A stretch of 64,000 bases of DNA. Source: Capitella teleta. Lineage: Eukaryota; Annelida; Polychaeta; Capitellidae. Below are positions 32,594-44,992 of the stretch, one piece after another. Location: NCBI GenBank assembly GCA_000328365.1, contig KB309773.1:30886-94885 (forward strand), in the 5' to 3' direction. The position numbers and the translations under genes were made by a program. Position 1 is the stretch's first letter, and each line of letters opens with the position of its first letter. The notes beneath the pieces are model-generated. The model was not told the origin of the DNA, ran no database searches, and saw nothing but the letters and a program-made list of their open reading frames with translations.

Positions 32594-32960
32594 TCTTAAT
32601 CAGAACTGCAGTAAGATCAGCTCACCGTGGCTCTCATTGTCAACGATAGGATAGTTTAATTCGGCTTTTGACATCACAACCGCATGAAATCGAACACGAA
32701 ATTAATTGAATGTTTTTAAGTCCGGTATGCGGGACTTAACAACCCACCAGCAGGTGCAATATGTCTTAAAGTGCGTCTCATCTGTTTAAACTCAATGTGT
32801 ATATTTGTCCTTTGCGGTGCATCTTCTATCATTAACTTCTAAGTCACTTATAGGCCTCGTTGCAATGGCGTTTGGCTCACCTTAAAGGTCCCATTAAACT
32901 ATTTAGCGTATTGCTTCACCTCAACTCGCTTTGCTCGATGCGCCATTTTTAGATTCCATG

Positions 32961-32982
32961 TGACGTCACATTATCACGTGAC
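32961..32982. promoter_or_regulatory. CRE plus CACGTG cluster
   Basis: TGACGTCA (32961-32968) is followed by TCACGTGAC (32974-32982), then another CACGTG near 33009. The first is a perfect cAMP-response palindrome; the second is a TFEB/USF-type E-box. Confidence 0.35.
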
Positions 32983-33082
32983 CTCCCGACTTTCCATGAT
33001 GTGGCCAACACGTGGGTCGGTTTGTGTCCTTGTTTTGGATGTCTGCACCGTGAAACAACGCAAGTGGAGACCATCGCCTCCG

Positions 33083-33096
33083 GTGTCCATGGCAAC
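33083..33096 (+). promoter_or_regulatory. RFX X-box-like motif
   Basis: GTGTCCATGGCAAC fits the X-box consensus well. It is near the CRE/E-box group at 32961. Confidence 0.35.
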
Positions 33097-33372
33097 AGCA
33101 ACTTGGTCGCTGAGGCAACGCTAATGCTCTTCACAATCGGGTGTCAAATGCTGCGCTTAAGTGTCAGGTTATTAATTAATACCACCCTGATTGACCTATT
33201 CAATGCTTTTGTGCTTTGCCTTTTCTCTGTGCGACCTTTTAGCATTTCATTTGTTCAAATAATTAGGTGGATGGTTGCAACAGCATCTTCCCAGATGTCT
33301 GCATCTGGTTCATTTCATGCATTTCACGATGCCAGTTATGATTGATTGATTGGTTTGTTTGTCAGAGCGAGC

Positions 33373-33410
33373 ATCACGTGGAATGTCACGTGGAATGTCA
33401 CGTGGAATGT
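33373..33410 (+). repeat. Three tandem CACGTGGAATGT units
   Basis: A 12-bp unit containing the E-box CACGTG is repeated three times (E-boxes at 33375, 33387, 33399). Another CACGTG occurs near 33549. Confidence 0.85.
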
Positions 33411-33610
33411 CATCAGATCACCGAGGGTTCATTGTGGCGTTCACCTGGTGTTCCACGTACATTCACAAGAAGAAGAAGTGAAAAAGCAACGACAATGTTT
33501 GCATGAATTGTGAATCTATCTGGTCCTCGAGTTTCCTTGTTGACAACCACGTGGATTGCGGCATGAGATTGACACTTTCCATGGACTGATGCCGCCCTAT
33601 CTGGTATACC

Positions 33611-33645
<35 letters not shown>

Positions 33646-36600
33646 GATAATGTGGACCTTTTGAAGACTGACCATAGAGGCTAATGGCCGATGACTCACA
33701 AGAAGAATTAAAGTATGTTCTTTCTCACAATGTATACCCGTATTTAACTTCAAGTTGTATTCTTGTGTAATGTGTGTAAAATTAGCAATACAAACGATGA
33801 AATCACTCACACAAAATAAATCCCTCGAGAACTCAATTCTATATAATATTATGTGAAGTTGAACATTTCGGTTGGAAATTGGTCAAGGTTGCGTGAATAG
33901 TATAAAACAGTTCTCCTTATTCCCATTTATATCCATATGTTTTCCTTCTGAACTAGTTCGGTGGGCAATGCTGGAGATAGATGGCAATGGTCAACGCTGG
34001 TCAGCACTGGTCAACAGCGTGGGGTCCTTGTTTTCTCCGCTGCGTCGTAACAAAGTTATTCTGTGTTCTGATGACAATAGAAGACAATAAGGGACCATAC
34101 TTAAGGCCGATTTGTGTTGTGATAGCATTTGCAGGGGAAGGGCCGACAGATGAACAATGCGACATTGATGGTCAACCATAACGTCGATCTCGAATTATCA
34201 ATTTGTGATCTACTTTGGTGAGTAGGAGGGAAGAGGCGGGTGTGTCACGTGCGTGAAAACCGTGAACAGTGTACATCACGTGCAGCTTCGTTGTTTTCAA
34301 TTAAGACTCGAAAACCGAATCGATGCACAAAATTATGAGAAACTTTGTCCCTGTTCACCAGACAAGGGGCCGAAATTAATCATAGAAGACCTCTGTTCAT
34401 TTCCGAACCTCTTTGGATCGATCCTTTTCGCTTTTATGAATGGACAAATTTTAAAACGACAGCTATGATTGAAGTTCAAGACAAATCATAAATTCAAAGT
34501 ACGACTTTTTAACTCTGGCAGAAGAGCTCAGGAAGCGAACGAATGTGAGAGTTCTTCTATTAGAACCGTTGAAAGAACGACTCGTACTCACTCTCGGCTT
34601 CCATAGTAAGCAATAGGAGAATTGCGTCGATGGCAGCATGAAATCGAACGCGGGATATATACATTTAATGTAGACATGCGTCACATTGTCACGTGAACAC
34701 GAAGCAGCTGGCCGCGAAAAACCGAAGCCAAATACTTGAGCACTTCTCCGACGTCTAATCCCCGCGTGACAACCGCTGCCCGTGATTGTAATCAATGTAT
34801 ATATTCATCCTCTTGATGATCACAGAGTTTGGTTTCAGCGCATTAAGAACGCGAGAATTATAAACAAACTGATCCTCTTTGAACAAAAGTGGCCCTGGTT
34901 TCATATTCGCTCTATTTTTAAACACATTACACTCTGATGTTTATGTCGGAGAGCGTTTTTGTAGTTTTATATATATAAATATAATTATAGGAGTGACCAT
35001 TTCTTTTACAACGGGAAGGCACGTCCTTGTCGTATCTGGTATATTATAAATTAACGAGAAAGCCAGTCCCCATATCAATTAACAGCTCATAAAATCTCAC
35101 ATATTTCGAGATGTTTTGCTGCAATGAGCTGAATCAAGTGCTGCTGTACATAATACCATTCACATGCGATATGTAAGGGACATGATGCGTTGAGTGGCGA
35201 CTAGTCTTAGTGTTACAGACTCTATTGCTCAGGCAACGGATGCCAATGCTGTTGAAATTGCGAAACATGTGGATCACATTCGAGTGATTCACACGACCGC
35301 GATTCTCAGAGAGTGGAGAAATAATAATGAGCGCTATTTCGGGTATCATTTGTTTATTAGGCGTTTCTGGCGTAATTTTAAAGCTTTTGACAGCCGAATG
35401 CCATTCAAATATTACCCTGAATCACATCAAATACAACTGCTGCTCTCTTCAGCCGGTTGTCCGCCAATAAGGTCGTAGGTCAGCAGCAGCCATCAGTCCA
35501 TCGCGACTCTTCTAAACCGGTTTGCAACCAAACTTGGCCAGGCAGTTGTCAATTGGTGAGTTAGGATCAGGTCTAATGTGTGTGTATCTATAGAGAAATC
35601 ATCAGGGAAATTGTCAACACTGAACGCATTTATTAATGCATAAGTTTTCTAGTTTTGCGATTTTACAAGTCTGCAAAGAGTTGGCATTGTATTTACTGTG
35701 ATTACTGTGTCTGTCATGTAAATTGCTGAGAGTGATTTCTTGTGTAATGGATACTTTGAATACGTCTTAATCGATGCCCACTCATGCCACTCAATTTTAA
35801 TTATGTAACACCCACCATGGGAAACTCTTCCCCATGCATGCAATCGTTCTGCTGGGTCCGACCGCAGCTGTTGTCTGCATGCCCACCTGTCCCTTTGTGT
35901 CGTCTCGATCTTTCTTGGCTTTACACCTTTCCAGCAAGTGGTACTACACACTGTACAGTGCATACCAGTAATATAAGTATAAATTACATTTAATGAAACC
36001 ATCACTGATGCTATCAACCATACTGTTGATTCTGGTTGCTCACAGGAAGTGATAATATTATGATGTCCTGAAAATAGTCTGCAGTTGAGACATCTTTTTA
36101 AAGGAGCATACGTCGATGCTAAATTTAGAGCATTACCACAACTCGTTGCGATTCAGTTTGGCGCACGTTTCAGCATTTTTCCCACACTTCTAATTCGAGA
36201 GCCAAATTTCTGCTGAGCTCGGCATTTTTAATCTTTTGAACTCGATTACAGAAAGTCAACATTTGTGTAGTACGTGTGCAAATGCGCCTCCTGTCTGAGG
36301 CTTTAACAGATGTTGACAAGTTTGACTAATTTGAGTAAAGCTCTTCCGTTTGTGGTTAGTTGCATGAAGACTGCATGGACTTGCATAATTCGCCAAATTG
36401 ATTTCAACGTGAAATACTTTTTTCCGCTCGAAATTTTTTTCAGTTATGTAACTTATTTCATAACATTCATGCCCCCTTTATCTGCTACAAAGAATCCCGT
36501 AATATATTCACCTTAACGAGCAAGAAATTGATAAGTATAGTACCATCAACCAACCATACAGGAAACGAGTTATTCTCAGTTGAGTATATGAAATAGTCAC

Positions 36601-37062
36601 AATCAGTGCAATGTTGACTGGCGATTCAGATGCACCGCAAATTAAAGAACGTTCAAACTGTGAAGTCGAAGATTGATTCGTCATAGCTAGATAAGTACAT
36701 TGTTGACGGTTCAACTGACACTCTGACAGGCTACTACAAGTACATTATAAATACTATGACTTGAGTATACTTATACGATCTTATAAACACGCTACTACCT
36801 GATTATAGTTTAATTATTCTTAGCCATAATCAAAATAACACCCACAGTACTGGGCCAATACTGAACCCACTACCAACAGATACCATCGTTCCATTACTTG
36901 GGCGTAGTAATTCGATCTATATATTTTCCAAGGATTCTTCTGTCATGCATATACTGCCAATATCAATAAACTGGTGTGGTGCTGTTTTTATATACATTTT
37001 TATAGATTTTATTTTTCTGCTTTTATTATTTTTTATTTATTTGTTTATTTATTTATTTTTAG

Positions 37063-37178
<116 letters not shown>

Positions 37179-37238
37179 TTTCATTTTTGTCTTTTTCAGG
37201 GTTCAGCCTCCCACTCATAGACTAAATCGCAAACCCAT

Positions 37239-37249
37239 TGCGCATGCGC
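37239..37249. promoter_or_regulatory. NRF1-like palindrome
   Basis: TGCGCATGCGC is a full match to the NRF1 site. A second copy is at 37826 in the duplicate block. Confidence 0.5.
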
Positions 37250-37387
37250 TCAAGGGGAGTTATGGGATTGTTGGTGAGCACATGCACTGCCGTGTTCATT
37301 GCTGTAGTTCATTGCCTGAATATTGCCGCTAAAAACAAATAATCACAAGCTCGAAAATATCGTTCAATTTACGTCAAGAGGTTAACC

Positions 37388-37397
37388 CCCCCCAAAA

Positions 37398-37429
<32 letters not shown>

Positions 37430-37460
37430 CAAAACAAAAAAAAAAAAACACAAAAAAAAA
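37388..37460. repeat. A-rich/(AAAAC)n tract
   Basis: AAAAC pentanucleotides flanked by A-runs. Confidence 0.9.
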
Positions 37461-37799
37461 CATGGTTATTCAACCAAACCTTTAATTACAATTGATTAGT
37501 ATGCGAAAATTCATCGATTTTGGGTGTATTTTTACGAAAACGTTCATTGGGCACCACAGGCGAGTACTCAGCGGGTATTTCCGCCCCGTAGATTTTAACA
37601 CGATGACCTGATTACTGACTAGGTCAGAATGCGTCGCGCCCAGCATATACATACATATGCAACCCATTTCGTTTTTAGTGAATATGTGCCCGAATTTTCA
37701 CTTGCACTGTTAGATATCTCGTTTTTTTTTGTTTTTGTTTTGTTTTGTTTTTTTCCTGCCAATAGACTAGCTGTACTAATATATCACACGTTTGGTCGC

Positions 37800-38115
37800 G
37801 TGGAGTTACGGGATTGGTAATTGTAGCGCATGCGCATCCTCGCATGCACTGTTGTAGCAACAACGCCTGAATATAACACCGCTAAAAATAATTGATTTGT
37901 GAGGAAATTTTCATCGATATTGTGTGTATTATACTAGTATGACCTGTAATTATTCATACCGAACACTCTTGTCCTCAATTTCCGAAGCGAGCGGAATAAC
38001 GACCTCCGCCATTGAGTAACACACGATTTCTCGCGTAAATTCTGCTTTGTATATTTCAACACAATGACCTAATTACACGATAGAATGCATCGCACCCGGC
38101 ATATATGCGAAGGAG
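37800..38115. repeat. Diverged local duplication, copy 2
   Basis: Shares GGAGTTACGGGATTG, the GCGCATGCGCA palindrome, GCCTGAATATAACACCGCTA, ACACAATGACCTAATTAC and CGCACCCGGCATATA with copy 1 in the same order. The copies are substantially diverged by eye. Confidence 0.7.
37826..37836. promoter_or_regulatory. NRF1-like palindrome, duplicate copy
   Basis: GCGCATGCGCA, conserved although the surrounding duplicate has diverged. Confidence 0.5.
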
Positions 38116-39239
38116 TCAATTATTGTTTTGCCAATCAAATTAATTTGTCCGTGCATTCACTCTTTGTTTTGCACTATATTAATTAAACCCATTGAAATGC
38201 ACTTTGCGCACGGGATTCACCCCAAGGAATTTCCTAAAGCCCAATAGCAAAAAAAAAAAAAAGAAAAAAAAAAAAGAAGAGAAAAGCCGAAATTGAAATC
38301 ACACATCAGCTCTCGTGTATGGTTCGTCATCTGCTTCAGAATTATGTTTTCATTTTTATCTCATAAATGCCATTTTCTTTGCAGTCAAAACGTCACAATA
38401 TCGCTTCTTTTTGGTCATACAGAACAAGATAATTATGAACCGTCGAACACCCGAAAGTCCAATGCGTCGATCGCCGGATTGTGAAATCTCGGTGATTGTG
38501 ACGTTATAGCTCTTCACACACGTCGTCTCGTTTCTGAAGCCGAGGATGGCAGATGAGGAACCCTGATGTCTGGGGCACTCAAATATAGTGTTCACGGCAG
38601 CACAACACTAGCACTGGACATCTGCTGTGAAATGCCAAAACATTAAAGAATCGTTTCATTCTTTGTCGATTGTGAGAAGTCAACAAAACAACGAAACCCA
38701 GTGCATCCATGCACCTGTGTCACCCAAGAGGGGCCGCGAATTGAGATCATCGAGATGATTATGGCCACTAACGACAAGATATATGTCAGGAATCATATAG
38801 GTAAAACATGACACAACCTTTTGGCGCCATAGCAGAGACTGCCGCAGAACACATGCGAGGAGCTCGATGGCGGCCATTTTCTCGATCACTTCGGAAATTA
38901 CAGTCGATCATTTTCTTTGAAATACGCCCAAAAACGGCATATTTTCGCCCTTAAGGCCATCAAAATGAATGTTTCGTTGATTAATCACTGTTTGCTAACC
39001 AAGCGAAGTAAATTTCGCGACATTTTCGTTAAGTTTACTTCTCTGCGTTTATTATCCCATAATGCACCGCGCTGCGCATGCTCAATGAATTTTCGATAAA
39101 ATCAATGCTCACCAAATATTTCGGTATTTGACCCAAATGTACATGGGAAAATAACAATAAATAACAATAATAAATTTATAATAACAGTCCGCAAGGAAAT
39201 GTGTTTATATGAAAGTTGACGCAGCAACGAAATCCTCCA

Positions 39240-39395
39240 CCGTCCGTCGCCACAGTGCAGCGCCGAGAGTGCAGGAAGAGGTAAGCAAGAGGTAAGCACC
39301 GTACCCAAGGACACAAGGCTTCGAACCCCCGGTGGCCAGCGACACGCCCTTCATAGAAGCGAGTACGCTAACCACTCGGCCCCTACCTCTTTTAT
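39240..39395 (-). mobile_element. tRNA-derived SINE
   Basis: The minus strand reads GGCCGAGTGGTTAGCG (RNA polymerase III A box) and, about 50 nt on, GGGGGTTCGAAGCC (B box). TGTGTCCTTGGGTACGGTGC follows, resembling the shared body (CCTTGGGCAAG-type domain) of many metazoan tRNA SINEs. The anticodon region does not fold well, so it is a SINE and not a working tRNA. Confidence 0.65.
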
Positions 39396-39916
39396 ATCCC
39401 AAATACGTGCAGACAAGACTGTTCCAATGCAACTTAATAGTTCCCATGCTGTCGGGGAATCGAAGAAGGAAGGGACGCTGCGTAGCTAGGTACCCTCCCC
39501 TCTCCCCTTACGAGAGGGTGGGGTGTTTCATGCCGATCGACGTCTCATAACCTGAGTGACTATACTATACATGTATATACCGTGCTTTGGAAAGTATACC
39601 AAAGTACAGTCTCTAAGTTAGGGACTGAGAATGGGGACCTTATAAGCAAAGGAAAAAAAAAAGAGATATTCGTGATTTATGGGTCGCGCTTTGAGCATTT
39701 CGGTGAATATTGCGCTATACAAAACGAATTATTTGGTAATTAATATTTATTTATGATTTTCCGTTGGATTTCAACAGACTAAATAATGTCAATGAGGTCA
39801 ACAAAGAAGGAAATTCACTATAGATGATCACGCGGGTATTCTTCTTCCCTTTGGTTGAAAAGAGGAATCCGCTGCTTTTATTTTGTCATTAGCTGCATTG
39901 GTTTGAATGATTATAG

Positions 39917-39930
39917 AGCGCCCCTTGAAC
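39917..39930 (-). promoter_or_regulatory. CTCF-like half motif
   Basis: The minus strand reads GTTCAAGGGGCGCT, matching the AGGGGGCGC core of CTCF sites with mismatches on the left side. Confidence 0.25.
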
Positions 39931-39964
39931 AGCAATCCCCTTTTTCAATTTTCTTTTCTTTTCA

Positions 39965-40165
39965 TTCTTCTGTTGGACATGTAGAACAAATATTAATATC
40001 TCGTTCCCACGAGTAAATAACTTGTTTGCTATCTTGTATACTTATATCGTGGATCCAAGCATTGAAATTTCGTTCAACCAATTGTGTGCAATTCTGTGGA
40101 CGTGCCTGGATAGTTGAAAGTCGAATCCCAAGCTTTTAATAGTCACGTCAGATTTTGCGGTTAAC
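39965..40165. repeat. Second diverged local duplication, copy 1
   Basis: Shares CATTCTTCTGTTGGACATGT, CAAATATTAATATCTCGTT and GTTGAAAGTCGAATCCCAAG with 41063-41256, in the same order, about 1.1 kb away. Confidence 0.7.
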
Positions 40166-41062
40166 CCATTTCCAATACATATCAATATTCGATAAGTTTG
40201 GAGCAGAAATTCGATCTCTAGATCTTCCCTAGTTACTGCCATTTATGAACGGGGAGTGGAGCTTTCTTGACCTATTTTTTTCTGCTTCATGTGTTATAAA
40301 TAGCAGTGGAGATCGAATCTCGCATATGCACGCAGTGACCTAGCCGAGGGGGGGGGGGGAATACTGACCTGTGCCGTCCGAACATTATAATCCTGCATGT
40401 ACAGGACAGTTGCTTTTGTTTAATTTGTTTTTCCTATTGAATGCTTCACAACAGCGTATCTCGCAAATGCTGGACGCGGTGCATTCTGGTCTAGTCACTA
40501 GTCAGGAAGGTGAAATATTTCTCAACCCTGAAGTGTCATAGCTAAAATGTTTGCAAAATTCACGTGTTCTTCAATGACGTTTTCTTCTGATCGATTTGCA
40601 AATTATAGACTATAAACTACGTGCATTACTTTTTCATTAAAGTACACAATTGCAATCGGCGAATGTTTCAGTTGAATAATCGATGTTTGTCAGCCTTCCT
40701 TTGCCAATTGCGCAATATATTCGTACTTTCGTAGTTTTAGTTTTCTGACCCCGGGGGCCGCTGCTACAACAATGATGCCATCATGCCTCGCCCCGCCTGC
40801 GCAATGGACCTCAATAAACATAGCATATTTCGAATGGGAAAATCATGCAATGCAAGACGGTTCTGGTACGGGAAATCTAACCCTGACACAATGATGAACC
40901 GATGTTCATTGCGGATCGGCGTAACCGGTTTTCGTATCAGTGCGCACGGGTGCATTTCTCTTGATTGAAAAGTGGAAACCCCACGCTCTAATTAAATTAA
41001 TTTTAATAATTTGGCCGTAATTAGGTTACCAAAATCAGTCCCGTCAGTTCTGAATTACTTGA

Positions 41063-41256
41063 CATTCTTCTGTTGGACATGTGAAGCAAATATTTATATC
41101 TCGTTTCTGCAAGTAATTATGATGTTTTCTATCTCGTGGGCATGCCGTGGTCCTTCCATTCCTTTTGTCCATGCAAATGCGTGCAATATTAATTAAAAAT
41201 GCCTTCATGGATTATTGAAAGTTGAATCGCAAGCTTTTTCAGTCACATCAATATTG
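41063..41256. repeat. Second diverged local duplication, copy 2
   Basis: Carries ACATTCTTCTGTTGGACATG, CAAATATTTATATCTCGTT and TTGAAAGTTGAATCGCAAGC. It is diverged from copy 1 by substitutions and small gaps. No coding content. Confidence 0.7.
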
Positions 41257-41428
41257 GATGATGTCATCGGAAGTTTCTGTATTTTTTTCCTATACAATAA
41301 TTTTATCGTGGAAATGTGTGTACGAAGTGTTCCAAAGTTATTTAATACGAGGGGTTACACTAAAAATCGACATTGCATGCTTAATTTTTGTTAAACCGAT
41401 TTTTAAATGTGACCCTATTAAAAAGATT

Positions 41429-41431
<3 letters not shown>

Positions 41432-41497
<66 letters not shown>
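41432..41497 (+). repeat. (GA)n microsatellite
   Basis: About 33 GA units with one AA interruption. Confidence 0.97.
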
Positions 41498-42233
41498 AAT
41501 CATTTATTTAACAACATACATCAATGTGAATTAAGCGGGGAGAAAAAAAAAAATAAAAAATATTTTTCTTTTTCTTTTTTTTTTCTTTTTTCTTCCGGGT
41601 GCAGACTAATGGTAGTAATGATGATGATGATAGTATGATGATGCAGGGAGACCAGGCTAAGGCACAACAAGTGTCCGTTTTCGCGCTGGCCACCCCAAAT
41701 TGGATGCATATCCACAAGCCATCCCTATGCATGTTGAATAAAAATGATTAGCAACAATTTATGATATTTATATCTACGGAACAGTTAATTCTCAAAATGA
41801 CAACAACACATGTTGAGTTGTCGACGAAGGTCAATTCATCCAATGACATTCAAAACATAATTAATCCTGCCTAATCAAGGATCTGACATAGAACAAAAGA
41901 AAATATATTATATACGATAGTGATACTTCAACGTAAATTAATCTAATGTATGAAATGTTGCCTGCCAGTCCAAAGATGACAGCCTGGCCGCACACACCAA
42001 GTCACTGTCTGGCCAGAGATCAATTTGGCAGTGAAATTTGCAATTAAATATGGACAAGTAAATGTCTTGTCATTCGTCTTTGGCCCAATTAAAGCCTTTC
42101 TTTTTCAACTATTGTACTATATTTCTACAATATTATAATTTATTTATAATTTATTGTTCTGTGAAAATAAATTATCCCGAGTCCCATGCCGGGAACGCTG
42201 GGAGTCGTAATAATGGAGACGGTCATTGCCTCT

Positions 42234-42243
42234 GTCACGTGAC
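42234..42243. promoter_or_regulatory. GTCACGTGAC palindrome (TFEB/USF type)
   Basis: Perfect 10-bp CLEAR-type E-box palindrome, followed 7 bp later by the related GTCATGTGAC. Confidence 0.4.
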
Positions 42244-43811
42244 AACGGTCATGTGACCGATTCTTCACGATACAATTAGCAGCTTCGGCGTGAATATCCC
42301 GGAGGATTTCTCCCAATGCAAATCACGAGAGAGGGGAGATGACACAACATCAGTTTCGCTTTCCATAACTCTGGTCCTTGGTGGCTCACAGAATTATCGC
42401 CGACAATTTCTTTTGTAGGCCTCTCTTTTGTTGTTGTTGTCGAATTCATTCGTTCGTATGTTATAATTATAGAATTAACTAAGTGCAGGATGTAATACTG
42501 AGTGCATATACGACATGTACAGGAATGGTGTACACGTGACATGTACATGTGACATGACCTACCAGTGGCTGTGTGTTTACAAGGCTGTCAATAATTTCGC
42601 CAATTCAGAGCATTTACGTTCAGTTTCGACTTCGATCTTGAAGGCTAGATGATATGCTATACAGCAGAGAATAGTTGAATTGTAGCTATAAATTGCGACG
42701 GTATGTTATTTAGAATCTTCCACTCATTTCAAATCAAAATAATTACGAAGCCTTGCACTTTGCTTCCAATTCTGGTTAGAAACCATCAGCGCACCTTCGC
42801 CATGCAGTATTTACCGCTTGTATTTAACGAATTATCTTCATATTTAATTGTATCATTGAATCAACAAACTTTTATTACCGCATAAATCCATCTATCATTA
42901 ACTTTACAGCACTTGAAATGCCGAGCATTAGAAACACAGCATAACGACTAAAATTTTTTATGGCTGTGTTGTGGTGGATATGAGTGACAGAAAACCTTAA
43001 AATTGCCGATTAAATACTCCGTCTACAAACTCTTCAGTGTCATATTGAATGTTGCTTGCTTCGGAGATTGCAAGGAATGCTCGAGAGTGGGAGAAAATAT
43101 CTTTAAACTGAATCATTCGTGAATATGTGATTGACTAATTTATTCATGTATTCATGGCACTAGTACTACATGTATACTGTTTTTTTTTTTGGGCTGTGAT
43201 CATAGCAGCTAGGTTTAAATCGTGCCGTACTGTCAGCAACGGATACTTTTTTCCACACTTTTAAAAACTTGCTCTAATATAAAAGGAATAGTTTGGGATT
43301 GTCATCATTATTCTTAAAATAATTTCACAGAAACAAATATAAATTCCTAAAATAACGTTATTATTACATGCAACGTTTCTTTATTCGACGTCTTGTGATT
43401 CAAGGTGACTTCTCAATCATTCGGCAACAATCAAGCGTCGTTCGCTTTATGTTAATTACCGAAAGATAATCAGAAATCATATAACCCATAACTCTTTCTC
43501 TCTCCTTTTCGATTAAAATACATGTATAGCCAAAAACAGCAATGTAAATTACAATTTACCTTCCATATCTTTTATACCGTGGTTTTCTTTTTCGAATTAT
43601 TTCTCCCGAAAATTTAAAAGATTTTCTTGGACACAAAGTGTTTGGGTGTGTGAGGTATCTTTGGTACACTGTGCACTGCGTCCGTTACACCTTTTCTTTG
43701 ACCATTCACCTTCTAGTACATTGAACAAGTTGTTCTTCGCTTACAAGATGCAGAATTGGCACAGAAATTGGTGAACCATGATATCATATGGTCATCATTT
43801 GTCCCCCCTAC

Positions 43812-43816
<5 letters not shown>

Positions 43817-43850
<34 letters not shown>
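43817..43850. repeat. Poly(A) tract
   Basis: About 34 A in a row; no retroposed gene is recognisable next to it. Confidence 0.9.
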
Positions 43851-43853
<3 letters not shown>

Positions 43854-44461
43854 TAGATGTTATATAGATTAAACGGACATTAAACAAACATTGAATGGCA
43901 TAAGAAGGAAGTGTTATTTTGCACCCTCTGAGAGTCAATGGTGAGTGCGCACCCTGTCATGGGTTTAAAATCGAATTGACCTATGTAGTTTATCCATCCA
44001 ATAAAACACACATATAATTTAATTTACAATTGAATAAAAATCTTGTTTGTTTTAAAAGGTCAGTCGGCAGCGCATTGCTGACGTAAATCATCAAACAACG
44101 ATTGTCATAATATCCAATGATTTTATTTCCTTGTTTTCTTCTTGGAAGCACTTGTGCACCATAAGAGTCGTCATAAAACGGATTAAATTTTACCCCACTG
44201 CCTAACATTGGTCATTGCATGCGGAAGTCCATAGTTCAATTCTTCATTACTCCATATATCCTCAATATAATCCCAGCTGGTTGAAGTTTTATGTGCGAAA
44301 TATTTCGAAATTGATTAACTTAATTACTCTCTCATCATTGATCAATCTCGCGTGCGAGTTCGGCGAAATTATAAAATTTATGACTGATTGACCGAGGGTA
44401 ACGCGATTATTGTTTTGATTCGAGGTTTATTGGGGGACAGTATGTTGCACGCTCGACGGGT

Positions 44462-44475
44462 TCAAAGAGGGCGCT
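44462..44475 (+). promoter_or_regulatory. CTCF-like motif
   Basis: TCAAAGAGGGCGCT matches the AGRGGGCRS core of the CTCF consensus. Confidence 0.3.
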
Positions 44476-44972
44476 TTCGGGGAGGAGGTGCGCTCACCAA
44501 CATTGCGTGTCTCAAAATTGGTTCAAATACAGACTGAGAAAATTATGAGAATTATGACTGAAATGGCGATATATTATTTTAAAATAAATGCGAATTTGTG
44601 CATGTGTGTATGTATATAGAGGTGGTAACTCGAACACTCAAGGTGAGACATTTAATAATCTGTTAACATTATCGAGGTACTAACTGCGGTAGACCAAAGA
44701 CGCCAATTCAGGATTTACTTAAAAGCGGTAATACCCGGAAAGAGGGTCGAATCATGTGAAAAATAAAGAGGGTGGCTATTGTTAAGCTTAGTCGAGGAAG
44801 AAATCTGATCTTGTTAAGAGTTAAAAGATGAAGAGTTCGACCGGGTGAGGTTTGCATAAATCAACACGGACGTCAGACAGATTGTCGCTGCTTAACTTGC
44901 AAGTGCAGTCATCGAGATTATTTGCTTCTATTTGTTACACGACTTCCTCATCCCCCAACAGCCCTCTTTATT

Positions 44973-44992
44973 GGGGGTGGGGGAGGGGTGGG
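44973..44992 (+). other. Possible G-quadruplex
   Basis: GGGGGTGGGGGAGGGGTGGG has four G-runs with one-base loops. Confidence 0.6.

Larger units (their letters stand above)
37225..37660. repeat. Diverged local duplication, copy 1
   Basis: Contains TGCGCATGCGC, then GCCTGAATATTGCCGCTAAA, then AACACGATGACCTGATTAC and CGCGCCCAGCATATA. The same landmarks recur in order at 37800-38115. An A/AAAAC-rich insertion (37388-37460) separates parts of this copy. Confidence 0.7.

Noticed and set aside
35649-36017. 122-codon minus-strand frame
   Set aside because: No family recognised, no supporting signals.
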